Part shown: one piece after another, positions 1-9,359 of the stretch | Position numbering within the stretch: the stretch's first letter is position 1 | How the letters are laid out: every line of letters begins with the position of its first letter | Origin: Actinokineospora enzanensis DSM 44649 | Lineage (GTDB): Bacteria > Actinomycetota > Actinomycetes > Mycobacteriales > Pseudonocardiaceae | Length of the DNA: 64,000 nucleotides | Reading direction: 5' to 3' | Assembly: GCF_000374445.1 (NCBI RefSeq) | Contig: NZ_KB894407.1 | Coordinates: forward strand, 1 to 64,000 | The notes under the pieces: model-generated | Told to the model about the DNA's origin: nothing | What the model saw: only the letters and a program-made list of their open reading frames with translations | The model's database searches: none | Position numbers and translations under genes: made by a program

Positions 1-7
1 CCACCAC

Positions 8-101
8 GCGGGATCGCGCCGGTCTCTTCCCACCCGATCCCAGGAGGCCCCCAGGGCCGAGTGGGATCGGGTGGGAAGAGACCGGCTAAAGGCGATCCCG
101 C
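8..101. repeat. Long hairpin (inverted repeat with 35 paired bases)
   Basis: Arm 18-42 is the exact reverse complement of 62-86 (25 bp), around a 19-base loop that itself holds a small GGCCC/GGGCC stem. Outside a 5-base bulge (87-91), 8-17 pairs exactly with 92-101. There is no U-tract, so it is not a classical intrinsic terminator. In actinomycetes such stems can still terminate or protect transcripts. It lies about 165 bases before the first gene and could end an upstream gene outside the window. Confidence 0.85.
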
Positions 102-266
102 CGCCGAGGCGAAGCCGAGGCCAATAAACACAGCAGCCAACAACTCCCAGCAACAAGACAAAAACACGACAGTTACCCGCCACTACCAACACAACCCCCG
201 CCGCGACTTCCGCGTAGGTGTTGGGTAAGCACCGTCAAGCGGACCACCACCGCCAAGGAAGCCCCG

Positions 267-3200
267 ATGCCCACAGATGTCCCCGGAGAGCCCACCGGCA
301 CCCCCGAACACCCATTCGACCTGGACCTCGACCCCACCGAGCAAGGCCAACCGGTCGTCAAGCCCGTCTGGACCGGCTCCAAAACAGTCCAGGTCCGCAT
401 CCCCATCGCCGAGGACGGCTCATTGGTCAGAGTCCCCGGCGGCGGCGCAATGGGCGAGGACATCCACTTCCGCATCCGCTTCCCCACCCAGCCACGCCCG
501 ACCAAGGGCAAACGCCCCCTGTTCGCAGGCATCGGCGCCGCAGCCGTGGTGGCCGCACTCCTGGCCTGGCTGCTCTGGCCCACCGAGCCCGACCAAGGCC
601 CCCGACTGACCGCAGCCCCGAACCTCACCGTCGACTACGCCCAGGCAGCCGACCGGCTCGCCTCCCTGACCGGCCCCGAAGTCGACGACCAGGTACGAGA
701 CTGGCTCCGCACCGCGCTCGCCGCCCACCTCGACATCGACACGGACACCCTGCGCGACAACCTGTTCGACGCCCTGCCGATCCGCGACGACGGTTTCGCC
801 GACCTCTCCCGCCAGGCCGTCGGCCCCGGCCGCGCTCTCGTCGACGGCGACACCCTGCACGTGCTGGTCCCCACCGGCGACCCGCACGAGGCCAGGACGA
901 TCGCCCTGCTGCTCGACCAGTACCGCACCGACTCCGGCCACGACCCCGCGTCCTTGGCCGTGCACCACTACACCGACGACCGGCAGGCGAAGACGATTCA
1001 GGTAGCCGCCGACCCGGCCGAGCCGACCGCACAGGCCCGGGAACGCCTCGGCTACGTCACCGCCCCCGTCGACACCGACGACCGGCTGCGCGAGTTCCTC
1101 GCGGGCACCAGCTCACTGTCCACTGTGGAGAACCGGGCTGGCACGCTCTGGGCGGGCGGCTGGCGCTGGGCCGACCAGCCGAACCCGATCACCGCCGAGG
1201 ATGTCGCGGTCCTGCAGTCGGGGTACGAGGCGGGCGGGACCCGGCCCGGGTTCTCGCTCGACCCGGCGGAGACCCCGGACGCCGCGACGCTGCCCTCGGT
1301 GGTCCCCGGCCTGACCCCCGCGACCGCGTTGGAGGTGTCCAGCGGGGCGCTGTCGCCGGAGCTCGCGGACGTCCTCGACAAGGCTGTGTACGACAACGCC
1401 CTGCCCGACCAGGCGACGGCGCGCAGGCTGGGCATACCGACCGACCGTGCCTGGCTGGTCGCGCTGTACACGATCGGCAGGCCCGGCGGCGGTCCGTCGT
1501 TCGGCCAGGCCCGCTACGAGGGCGGCCTGGCGGGCACCGAGGTCGGCATGACCATGTTCTACACCGACTACATGGCCAAGCGGTGGGCCGCCGACGGCGG
1601 TGGCGCCGATGTCGGCGCGCACGTGCCGGGATTCCTGGCCAGCAGCAAGGTCGACACCGCGTGGGCACATTGCGAGACCGGCGACGAGAGCGGTCGGTTG
1701 TGGTTCGGGCAGAACGACGGCGCGTTCGGCGGGGACGACGACCACGTGCTGCTCGGGGCCCAGCCGACCCGCTTGTTCAGTCGCACGCAGCCGGAGGGCA
1801 CGACCGGCGCGACCAGCGAGGTCGAGATGGGCTACGCCCTCGGCCGCGGCATGCGGTGGTGGGACCAGCACTTCCAGGCGGTCGCCGACTACGAGCCGCA
1901 GTACGCCCGGCTCGACCAGATCATGCGCTGGTCCGGTGCCATGGACTGGATGTCGGCGCACGACGGCCCCACGCTGCCCACGACGGCCACCCCGAAGCGC
2001 ACCCTCCGCTTCGACGCCTGGTACGCCGCGCACACCGAACTGCGTGAGCGCTCCGCGGTCGTCCAGGCGGACTTCGGCGACGACGAGGAAGTCGTCGTGC
2101 AGCCCATGTCGTCCGGTTACCAGGATTGCGGCGGGATCTACGTCTCCGGCGGCATCTCCCTCGCCGACCGGTCGGCGCGCAACGCCAAGGGCTCCTACAC
2201 CGACGGCGTCCCCGGGGTGGGGCGCGCCGGGACCTTCGACCCCGACTCGCGTTTCTCCCGCGCCGACGGTACCGGCCGGTTCACCCGTGACGTGGTCGGC
2301 GACGGCGGCGGTCGGGCCGAGTGGACCCGCTGGGACCTGGGCAGACGAGGCGCCGACGACGCCACCGTGGACATCGCCGCCAACCCGCGCAAGGTCGCGC
2401 AGTTCGGCGAGCTGAAGCTGTGGACGGACGAGAAGAGCGACCGGTCGCTGCACGTCGATCTCAAGTCCGGGCACGGCCGGGTCGACCAGCACCTGGACAT
2501 GGCGGGCAAGTCCGTCGGCGACCTCACCGCCACCAAGGACGGTGCCACCGTCCGCGTCCGCTGGTCGCGCGGCCCGCTCGACCTGGCCCGCGCGATCGCG
2601 GAGTCCGTGCAGGCCAGGATGATCGCCGATCCGCGCGCCAAGGTGACCGACGTCCCCACCGACGGCCTCTACACCATGCCGGTCGACGGCGGTTTCGCCA
2701 CGAAGGTGGGCGCGGACTGGGTGTCGTTCACCGACTCCCCGCCCCCGCGCGGCACCGATCCCGCGTTCCGGCTGGGCGCGCCCACCCCCGGCGGCGGCGA
2801 CGCCCGGTTCGGCTGGGGCCTGTTCGTCCACCCGACCTCGGGCAAGCCGTGGCTGGATGTCGCCGGGACCAAGGCGAACCTCGTCGACCAACGCGCGTCC
2901 GACGCGACCACGTTCAAGGTCACCACCCGCGACGGCCACACGACCGAGGTGCTGTGGAAGGACGGCCACGCCTACGCCCACCCGGAGGACGGCGTCGTCG
3001 GCCTCGGCGGGACCGCCGAGGGCGCCGCGCTGCTGCGGGACTTCGGCAAGGTCGTCGACGCGCAGCACGACGGCCTGTGGCGCGGCGTCGGCCTCGGCGC
3101 GGACGGTGTCGCCCTGGTCGGGCGCGGGGAGGTGCTCCTGGTGCCCGCCACCGACCCGTGGACGAGCCGGGTCGTCGCCGCGCTCCACCCCGACCCCGGG

Positions 3201-3623
3201 ACCCCGAGGTACTTCCAGGTCTCCGGCGACCGGTTGGCGCGGGTCGACGACAGCCCGATGACCATCGTCGGCGGCGGCACCGAGCGCGACCTGGCCGACC
3301 TGCTCGGCGGGGACACCCCGGTCTACCTGAACGAGAAGTTCCGTCCACTGTGGTCACTGGCGGACGGGCCGCTGGTCGCCGACGCGGTCGCGCGGCACGT
3401 CACCGTCAAGGTGCAGGAAGCGCGGCCTGCGGAACAGCCGCGCGCCGCCGAGCAGCCCGAGGTCCGGGTCGCCGCGGGCGGCCGGTGGGACCTGGTGCCC
3501 GGCGGCGTCCGGGTGACGGGGCAACCACCGGTCACGGCCACCACGACCTCGGTTCCGGCCGGCCCCGGGCAGCCTGACCAGGGCGGGACGGTCCTGCTGG
3601 TCTGCCCGGTCGAGGGCTGCTGA
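267..3623 (+). CDS. Large membrane-anchored protein of unknown function, first gene of a CHAT-TIR operon
   Basis: This 1,118-aa protein has a polar N-terminus (1-83), one hydrophobic segment at about 84-104 (rich in A, V, L, ending LLWP) and a roughly 1,000-residue domain after it. That domain would be extracytoplasmic if the segment inserts as type II. Residues 38-72 (KTVQVRIP then VRVPGGG) weakly recall a DnaJ-C-like beta strand pattern, which is only an impression. The middle is rich in W, Y and D (MTMFYTDYMAK, RWWDQHF) with no motif I recognise. ATG 267 follows AAGGAA at 255-260. Its TGA overlaps the next ATG (TGATG), so it is translationally coupled to the CHAT gene. Function unknown; sensor or effector anchor is inference. 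Confidence 0.85.
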   Translation: MPTDVPGEPTGTPEHPFDLDLDPTEQGQPVVKPVWTGSKTVQVRIPIAEDGSLVRVPGGGAMGEDIHFRIRFPTQPRPTKGKRPLFAGIGAAAVVAALLAWLLWPTEPDQGPRLTAAPNLTVDYAQAADRLASLTGPEVDDQVRDWLRTALAAHLDIDTDTLRDNLFDALPIRDDGFADLSRQAVGPGRALVDGDTLHVLVPTGDPHEARTIALLLDQYRTDSGHDPASLAVHHYTDDRQAKTIQVAADPAEPTAQARERLGYVTAPVDTDDRLREFLAGTSSLSTVENRAGTLWAGGWRWADQPNPITAEDVAVLQSGYEAGGTRPGFSLDPAETPDAATLPSVVPGLTPATALEVSSGALSPELADVLDKAVYDNALPDQATARRLGIPTDRAWLVALYTIGRPGGGPSFGQARYEGGLAGTEVGMTMFYTDYMAKRWAADGGGADVGAHVPGFLASSKVDTAWAHCETGDESGRLWFGQNDGAFGGDDDHVLLGAQPTRLFSRTQPEGTTGATSEVEMGYALGRGMRWWDQHFQAVADYEPQYARLDQIMRWSGAMDWMSAHDGPTLPTTATPKRTLRFDAWYAAHTELRERSAVVQADFGDDEEVVVQPMSSGYQDCGGIYVSGGISLADRSARNAKGSYTDGVPGVGRAGTFDPDSRFSRADGTGRFTRDVVGDGGGRAEWTRWDLGRRGADDATVDIAANPRKVAQFGELKLWTDEKSDRSLHVDLKSGHGRVDQHLDMAGKSVGDLTATKDGATVRVRWSRGPLDLARAIAESVQARMIADPRAKVTDVPTDGLYTMPVDGGFATKVGADWVSFTDSPPPRGTDPAFRLGAPTPGGGDARFGWGLFVHPTSGKPWLDVAGTKANLVDQRASDATTFKVTTRDGHTTEVLWKDGHAYAHPEDGVVGLGGTAEGAALLRDFGKVVDAQHDGLWRGVGLGADGVALVGRGEVLLVPATDPWTSRVVAALHPDPGTPRYFQVSGDRLARVDDSPMTIVGGGTERDLADLLGGDTPVYLNEKFRPLWSLADGPLVADAVARHVTVKVQEARPAEQPRAAEQPEVRVAAGGRWDLVPGGVRVTGQPPVTATTTSVPAGPGQPDQGGTVLLVCPVEGC

Positions 3624-6130
3624 TGGCCGGACCGGCTCCGCTGCCGCCCGAGCACCCGGCGGCCCGGCACGTGCTCGACGCCGACGCCGCCTTCGCCCGG
3701 GGCGATCCGGACGGGGTGGACGATGCCTACGGGTCCGTGCCCGACCCGTGGCCCGAGCTGGCGATGGACCATGTCGCCCGGCTGGTGGCGTCGCGTCGGC
3801 TGACCCTCGCTCGGGCCAGGTGCGCCGACTACCTGGACAGGTTTCCCGGCCACCCGCCGTTGCGGTTGCAGTCGGTGGAGATCGCGTCCGCGCTCGGTGA
3901 GCACGATGTGGTGCGGGCCGGACTGCCGGTGTTGCGAGAGGCCGATCTCGGGCTCGGCGACCGCGCGCGGCTGTTGCGGGTGTGGGCGCTGGCCGATGCC
4001 GACCGGGGTGACATCCGGGGCGCGATGGACCGGTTGGCGTCGGCCCGCTCGGTGTTCGCCGAGGCCGGTGCCGACGACGCGGTGGCGGCCGTCGACCGGG
4101 ATCGGTTCGTGGTGGCCGTCCGGGCGGGCGACGCGACGGCCGCCGGGGTGTTGGCTGCCGACGCGGGCCCACTGTCCACAGCGGACTCGATCAACCGGGC
4201 GCGGGCGCTCAAACGGCAACTGCGCTACGAGGAGGCCCTGGCGACGGTGACCCGGGCGCTGGCGGACCCGGCCAAGGACGTCGGACACCGGTTCACCTTG
4301 TTGGCCGAGGCCGCGGTGCTGCTGCGGTTGTGCAGGCAGGAGGAGAAGTTCGAGCTGGTCCTGCCGATACTGCGGGAGTCGGCGACGACCCCGCGGCAAC
4401 AGGCCGTGGTGGACGGTCTCGTCGCGGATGGGACGGTATGCGACCTCCGGTCCGCGGACTTCGACGACACGCTGTGGCGGGTGCGGGCGGATATCGATGC
4501 CGGTCGTCCGGCGGACGCGGAGACCGCGCTGCGCGGCCTGCGGGTCGATGTGACCGGTGATCGGGACGACGCGCTGTGGCACCTGGCCGCCGGTGAGCTG
4601 GAGTTCGCCCGGAACGCCGATGACGAGGCCGCGCGGCACTTCATGGCCGCGGTCGACCGGGCCGGGGAGACGGCCCTGACCGAGGTCCGGGTGTTGGCGT
4701 TGCGGCTGCTCGGCCGGGTCCACGCGCGGAGCGCGCGGGGGACGGAGGCGGCGCATCTGTGGGCGGCGGCGCACCGGCTGGAGGAGCACGTCGCGGCCAG
4801 GCAGGTCTCGGACGAGGTCCGGGTCGGCATGTTGCTTGCCGCCAGCGACGAATACGACGAGCGTGTCCGGGCCGCCGCGGCGGGGGTGGGCACGGGTGGC
4901 CCCGGGGCGTCGGCGGAACTGGTCGTGGCGATCGAGGCCGCCCGGGGGGCGACGGTGCTCGACGGGATCGCCGGTGCGCGGGATCTGCCGGGGTTGGGGG
5001 ATTCCGAGGCCGCTCGGCGGTGGTGTCTGCGCGTGACGCGTGGCCTGCCCCGGTCGCGGGTGCTGTGGATGATGCACGCCGTCCCCGACCGTGTGCACCA
5101 CGTGCTGGTGACGCGGCGGGGGATGAGCAGCCTGTCGGTCGCGGTCGACATCAACCGGCTCGCCGAGGCCGTCGACGAGCTGCTCGCCTGCCAGGGGGCC
5201 GATGTGCTCGCGGCGGCCGTCGCCGGGGGCGAGTTCGACGCCGCGCTCGATCGTGTCGGCGCGCTCATCGGGTTGCCGAGGGTGCTCGCGGAACTGACGG
5301 CGGGCGCGGACCGGATCACGGCCGTGGCAGGGGGACTGCTCGCGGATGTTCCGTTGAATGCGTTGCGGGGCGAGGGTTTCCACTTGGGGGAGCGCTACGC
5401 GATCACGGACCTGCCTTGTCTGTCCATGCGTTTCCCGTTGCGCGCGCGTGCTGGTAGGACCCGAGGTGACCAGGGGTTGCTGGTGCGGCCGCCCGCCGAG
5501 GGTCTGATCGCGGCGGCGGACATGCCTCATCGCACCGTGCTCGAAGGCGACGGTGCCACTCCCGCCGCGTTGCGGGACGCGGTCGCCACCGGGGCCCATC
5601 GTCGGATCCGCCTGGACGCCCACGGCAGGCACGACCCGGACCACCCGATGCGCTCGGTGGTCGCCCTCGCCGGACCCGACGGCGACCTGACGGCCGACCG
5701 GCTCGCGGGCATGGACCTGACCGGCTGCGGCACGCTCATGGTCGGTGCCTGCGAGTCCGGCATGGCGCAGCGCCGCGGTCGGGACGAGCCGCTCGGGTTC
5801 GTGCGCGCCGCGTTGCGGGCCGGTGCCGCGGCCGTGGTCGCCGCCCGGTGGGACGCGCTCGACAGCGGGGCCGCCGCCGTGCTGGACCGGTTCGAGCACT
5901 ATCTGCGTTATCTGCCGCGGGACCTCGCCCTGCACCGCGCGCACCGCGACATCGCCCGCGGCCACCTCCGCCTGCCGACCGGCGGACTGGACCCGACCCA
6001 CCCGGCGGCGTGGGCGTGCTGGACCCTGTACGGCGATCCGGGCGTGCAGACGGGAGCCGGGCCGATCCGCAGGCGGATCCGCGGGACACTCGACGACCGG
6101 CGGACACCCGGCAGTGGGAGGGCACCATGA
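3623..6130 (+). CDS. CHAT-domain (caspase-like) protease with helical-repeat N-terminus
   Basis: This is an 835-aa cytoplasmic protein. Residues about 1-450 are alpha-helical, Ala/Leu/Arg-rich repeats of TPR style. Residues about 480-830 form a CHAT domain. The predicted catalytic His is in DAHGRHD (H667) and the Cys in GACESGM (C710). These are followed by GFVRAALRAGAAAVVAARW and the closing LYGDPG typical of CHAT peptidases. In characterised bacterial systems CHAT proteases are activated by a partner and cleave an effector. It overlaps the upstream gene by TGATG and the downstream TIR gene by ATGA, so the three are likely co-translated. The substrate is unknown; the partner proteins are the first candidates. 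The domain call is firm and the role is inferred. Confidence 0.9.
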   Translation: MAGPAPLPPEHPAARHVLDADAAFARGDPDGVDDAYGSVPDPWPELAMDHVARLVASRRLTLARARCADYLDRFPGHPPLRLQSVEIASALGEHDVVRAGLPVLREADLGLGDRARLLRVWALADADRGDIRGAMDRLASARSVFAEAGADDAVAAVDRDRFVVAVRAGDATAAGVLAADAGPLSTADSINRARALKRQLRYEEALATVTRALADPAKDVGHRFTLLAEAAVLLRLCRQEEKFELVLPILRESATTPRQQAVVDGLVADGTVCDLRSADFDDTLWRVRADIDAGRPADAETALRGLRVDVTGDRDDALWHLAAGELEFARNADDEAARHFMAAVDRAGETALTEVRVLALRLLGRVHARSARGTEAAHLWAAAHRLEEHVAARQVSDEVRVGMLLAASDEYDERVRAAAAGVGTGGPGASAELVVAIEAARGATVLDGIAGARDLPGLGDSEAARRWCLRVTRGLPRSRVLWMMHAVPDRVHHVLVTRRGMSSLSVAVDINRLAEAVDELLACQGADVLAAAVAGGEFDAALDRVGALIGLPRVLAELTAGADRITAVAGGLLADVPLNALRGEGFHLGERYAITDLPCLSMRFPLRARAGRTRGDQGLLVRPPAEGLIAAADMPHRTVLEGDGATPAALRDAVATGAHRRIRLDAHGRHDPDHPMRSVVALAGPDGDLTADRLAGMDLTGCGTLMVGACESGMAQRRGRDEPLGFVRAALRAGAAAVVAARWDALDSGAAAVLDRFEHYLRYLPRDLALHRAHRDIARGHLRLPTGGLDPTHPAAWACWTLYGDPGVQTGAGPIRRRIRGTLDDRRTPGSGRAP

Positions 6131-6984
6131 CGAGGGACGGCATCGTGACCAGGGACGGCATCGTGACGAGACCCCAGGCGTTCCTGTCCTTCGCGGGCGA
6201 GGACCGCGACACCGCCGTCCGGCTCGGCGCCGACCTGCGCGCCGCCGGGATCGAGGTGTTCATCGACACCGACATCCGGCCCGGCCAGGACATCGCGCTC
6301 GCCATCAACGACGCGCTCGGCACCGCGGACTTCTACGTGCTGCTCTGGTCGCGGCACACCCCCGGCAGGCGCTGGGTGGAGGCCGAGTACTCGGCGGCCC
6401 TGATGCACGACCTGGACCAGAGCCGCGCGTTCCTGTTCGTGCTGCGCCTCGACGACACCCCGCCGCCCCGCCTGCTGGCTCCCCGCCGCTACCTGGACGC
6501 CTTCGCCGACTGGACGGCGGCGGTGGACCTCCTGATCACGGCCTGGAGCCGGGACCACGCGCTGGACACACCCGTGCGGCCCGCGCCGAACCCGTCCCAG
6601 GGCGGGATCGAGGTGTATGTGCGCAACCGGTCGCTGAAGGTCTCGCACGTGGTGCTGGTGTCACCCGAGATCACCGGCGAGGTATTCGACAAGCACGTGC
6701 GCGCGGCGTTGGTGCTGCCGGAGGAACAGAGCATGTTCGGCGGCCGCATCGGGGCCCGGTTCGGCTACTCGTTCCGGCTCGGCGACACCACGCTGGGCGA
6801 GCGGTCCATCGCCGCCGACGGGGTCACCGACGGCAGCGTGGTCGATCTGCGGGTCCGGATGGAGACCTACGGGCCGGACGGCACGATCTCGGTCGACACC
6901 TTCCGGGACGGCGACCGGGCGGGGTTGACGGCGGCGCAGGTGCGGACGTTGGTCAACACCGCCTTCCGACACCTGCTGCCCTGA
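6127..6984 (+). CDS. TIR-domain protein with possible beta-grasp (ubiquitin-like) C-terminus
   Basis: This 285-aa protein starts at an ATG overlapping the CHAT stop codon. A TIR domain occupies about residues 16-140: it opens with AFLSFAGEDRD, continues with EVFIDTDIRPG and ADFYVLLWS, and has the conserved Glu in RRWVEAEY, where NADase TIRs carry the catalytic Glu. Residues about 160-285 are a separate beta-rich region ending LGERSIAADGVTDGSVVDL, a pattern that resembles ubiquitin-like folds. That fold is my inference. The first codons hold a near-exact tandem repeat (TRDGIV twice), so a slightly later GTG start is possible. Bacterial TIR domains often act as NAD-consuming effectors in defence. 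Confidence 0.88.
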   Translation: MTRDGIVTRDGIVTRPQAFLSFAGEDRDTAVRLGADLRAAGIEVFIDTDIRPGQDIALAINDALGTADFYVLLWSRHTPGRRWVEAEYSAALMHDLDQSRAFLFVLRLDDTPPPRLLAPRRYLDAFADWTAAVDLLITAWSRDHALDTPVRPAPNPSQGGIEVYVRNRSLKVSHVVLVSPEITGEVFDKHVRAALVLPEEQSMFGGRIGARFGYSFRLGDTTLGERSIAADGVTDGSVVDLRVRMETYGPDGTISVDTFRDGDRAGLTAAQVRTLVNTAFRHLLP

Positions 6985-7221
6985 CCCGTCACTCTTCCGG
7001 GCCGCGACCGTCGACCGGCGCCGAACGCCGGACCTGCGCGACCCGGGATGCTCGATCTTGTGTCCACTGTGGATGAATGCCGGGATGGAGCAGTGGCGCG
7101 CACGGTCGGTCCACTACCCCGTGCCGGTCGGGAACCGGGTGTTATGGGCACTGTTCCCCTTGTCGGACAACGGAAGGAGGTAAGAGGCTACGGGTCCGTC
7201 GTCGAAGGCAGGGGAGTCGGG

Positions 7222-8373
7222 ATGTCGAAGAGGGGCTTGGTGGTCGGGGGAGCGGTACTCGCGGCGCTGGTGGTGTTCCCGGGGCAGGCGCAGGCCGCCG
7301 CGCGGGAGTATCAGCCGGTGGAACTCCCGTCGGCCGAGGAGTACAACGCCAGCGGGGTCGCGGATATCAATGACAGCGGTACGGTCGTGGGCTATTCCAT
7401 CCTGATCCCGTACCAGATACAGCAGCGTCCGCTTCGCTGGGACGGCAACTCGATCCCGGTCGACCTGGGCACCCTGGGCGGCGACCGCGGCCGCGCCCTG
7501 GCGATCAACAACCCGGGCACGATCGTGGGCGAGGCACAGACCGCGGCGGGTGCCTGGCGGGCGGTGCGGTGGGACTCGCAGGGCATCCGGGACCTCGGCA
7601 CGGTGACGGGGGACGACAGCGGTCGCGCGGTCGCGGTCAACGACCGCGGTGTCTCGGTCGGGATGACCGGCACGGCGGCGGGGCTCACGCACCCGGTGCG
7701 CTGGAACCGGCACGGCGTGATCACCGCGCTGGCGCTCCCGTCCGGTTATCCGGCGGGCACGGTCACCGGCATCACCGAGCACGGCGTCGCCTACGGCCAG
7801 CTCACGGGGACCGGTGGGGAGAAGCGGGCGGTGCTGTGGGACCCGGACGGGTCGGCCCGCGTCCTGTCCACGCTGGGCGGCACATCGGACACGGTCAGTG
7901 ATGTCACCGAGTGCGGGGTCGCGGTCGGTCAGAGCGATGGCAGACCCGCGCGGTGGGCCGCCGACGGCAGTGTGACCGCGTTGCCGGGACTGGAGTTCGG
8001 GCCGGACGGGTCGGCCGTCGCGATCGCCGAGAACGGGCGGATCGCCGGCCAGGTCAAACGCAAGGTCGACGGCGGCGTGGTCGCGGTGCGGTGGGACGGC
8101 ACGGGTGCCCCGGTGCGGCTGGAGACCATGCCCGACGCGGCCGACACCCGGGCCTGGGACATCGACGAACAGGGCACCGTCGTGGGGCGCGAGGACCGGC
8201 CGCTGCACAGCCGGGCCGCGCGGTGGGACGTGGCGGGACACCTGACGGAGCTGCCCGCCGACAACACGGGCTACCGGTCCATCGCGACCGCCCTCAAGAT
8301 CACGCCCAGCGGCCTCATCCTGGGTGCCCTGGGCTACTACGGCGCCATCCCTCGGGGCGTCATCTGGCGCTGA
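7222..8373 (+). CDS. Secreted HAF-repeat protein
   Basis: This 383-aa protein has a Sec signal peptide (MSKRGLVVGG, hydrophobic core, cleavage near AQAAA). Mature repeats of 40-50 residues follow, built around phrases such as LGTLGGD, AVAVNDRG, VGMTG and AVRWD, the HAF (extracellular repeat) pattern. The repeats are expected to form a beta-propeller-like structure; no enzymatic motif is seen. ATG 7222 was chosen over in-frame upstream starts because it opens the signal peptide and follows GGGGAG (7211-7216). It is a monocistronic neighbour of the TIR operon, about 240 bases downstream, and a functional link is not shown. Confidence 0.85.
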   Translation: MSKRGLVVGGAVLAALVVFPGQAQAAAREYQPVELPSAEEYNASGVADINDSGTVVGYSILIPYQIQQRPLRWDGNSIPVDLGTLGGDRGRALAINNPGTIVGEAQTAAGAWRAVRWDSQGIRDLGTVTGDDSGRAVAVNDRGVSVGMTGTAAGLTHPVRWNRHGVITALALPSGYPAGTVTGITEHGVAYGQLTGTGGEKRAVLWDPDGSARVLSTLGGTSDTVSDVTECGVAVGQSDGRPARWAADGSVTALPGLEFGPDGSAVAIAENGRIAGQVKRKVDGGVVAVRWDGTGAPVRLETMPDAADTRAWDIDEQGTVVGREDRPLHSRAARWDVAGHLTELPADNTGYRSIATALKITPSGLILGALGYYGAIPRGVIWR

Positions 8374-8389
8374 CGGACCTTGGCCCGGT

Positions 8390-8610
8390 GGGTGGTGCTG
8401 GCCGGGGTCGCGGCGCACACCTCGCGCAGGCGGGTGGTCAGGACCTTCTCGTTGACGTCCGGCATCCTTCGGCGCAGCTCGCCGTAGCGGGTGCGCGCCG
8501 TCCTTGAGGTGGGCTGGTGGTGCGACCACGGCCCACTTGCCGCCGATCACGTCCACGGCGAGTTCGACCGGAATGGGGCACCCGCACGGCCGTGATCCTC
8601 TCCCGACCGG
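8390..8610 (-). pseudogene. HxlR-family regulator remnant, frameshifted
   Basis: Read on the minus strand, one frame gives CPIPVELAVDVIGGKWAVV, the hallmark start of HxlR winged-helix regulators. The rest of the domain (RYGELRRRMPDVNEKVLTTRLREV) continues in a different frame, so at least one frameshift separates the helices. The C-terminus after LREV does not match the family and no intact start is seen. It fills most of the gap between the HAF-repeat gene and the cyclase-like gene. I infer a decayed regulator; limits are approximate. Confidence 0.75.
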
Positions 8611-8759
8611 GGCGGACCCGGACCTGACCGAGCCGATGCCGACCTGGGGCCGGGGCAACGTGCGCCCCTGGCGGGGCTGACGCGGAGTTCTTTCCTGCTT
8701 TCGGGGAGAAGTCCCTCCGTCGCGGCACGTCACTGCCGAAGCGAGGAGGGAGAGGCGTC

Positions 8760-9359
8760 ATGGTGGTGTACGACCGGGTGAGCGCGCGGCGAGGTGTGCC
8801 GAGGCATCGGTCCATAGTGGTCATCGACATCGCCGGTTCGTCCCGATGGGACAACCCGGCCCAGCTGCGCGCCAGGAGAACCCTGGAACTGTTGGTAAGG
8901 AACGCATTCCGGCGCGCGGGCATCCCGTGGTGGCGGCTGGCGGTGGAGGGCACCGGCGACGGGATGATCATCCTCGTGCCGCCCGGGGTGTCCAAGGTCG
9001 ACATCCTGGACCCGGTGGTGCCCGCCCTCGCCGCCGGGCTGCGGGAGTACAACGGGGTGACCGCGCCGAGGTTGCGGATGCGGCTGCGGATGTCGGTCCA
9101 CGCCGGGGAAGTGCTGCGCACGGACAAGGGCTGGGTCAGCCGAGACGTGACGACGGCGTGTCGGATGGTCGACGGGGAGCCGCTGTACCTGGAACTGGAA
9201 CGGTCGCCGGAGGCGGATCTGGTGGTGTGCGTGTCCGAGCAGATCCACGAATCCGTTGTGCGGCACGGGTATCGGGGAATCGACCCGGGCGCCTACACGC
9301 GGGTGCACATCGTGCTCAAGGAAGCCGACCTCCAGGCCCGACTGTTCGTGGCGAGATGA
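8760..9359 (+). CDS. Class III nucleotidyl cyclase-like protein
   Basis: This 199-aa soluble protein starts at ATG 8760 after a strong GAGGAGGG (8743-8750). Residues 17-27 (SIVVIDIAGSS) and the GTGDGMIIL loop keep the two Asp positions that bind metal in class III cyclases. Where active cyclases have an Asn/Arg transition-state pair, this protein reads SRDVTTACRMVD, so activity is doubtful. Short proteins of this type are common in actinomycete signalling and conflict gene groups. The region right after the stop, in the same frame, is a GTPase-like remnant, so the locus may once have been larger. Confidence 0.7.
   Translation: MVVYDRVSARRGVPRHRSIVVIDIAGSSRWDNPAQLRARRTLELLVRNAFRRAGIPWWRLAVEGTGDGMIILVPPGVSKVDILDPVVPALAAGLREYNGVTAPRLRMRLRMSVHAGEVLRTDKGWVSRDVTTACRMVDGEPLYLELERSPEADLVVCVSEQIHESVVRHGYRGIDPGAYTRVHIVLKEADLQARLFVAR

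Noticed and set aside
1113-3188. Long open frame on the minus strand opposite the first large gene
   Set aside because: Its product is G, R, A and V-rich without family motifs. It mirrors the codon bias of the plus-strand gene, which has normal composition and a ribosome site.
3323-6001. 892-codon minus-strand open frame across the CHAT gene
   Set aside because: It is rich in R, P, G, Q and H and has no domain. The plus-strand frame has CHAT catalytic motifs and coupled starts.
8506-8530. GTGGTGCGACCACGG as another copy of the palindromic element's terminus
   Set aside because: It lies inside the HxlR remnant and lacks the CTAG end and any partner arm.
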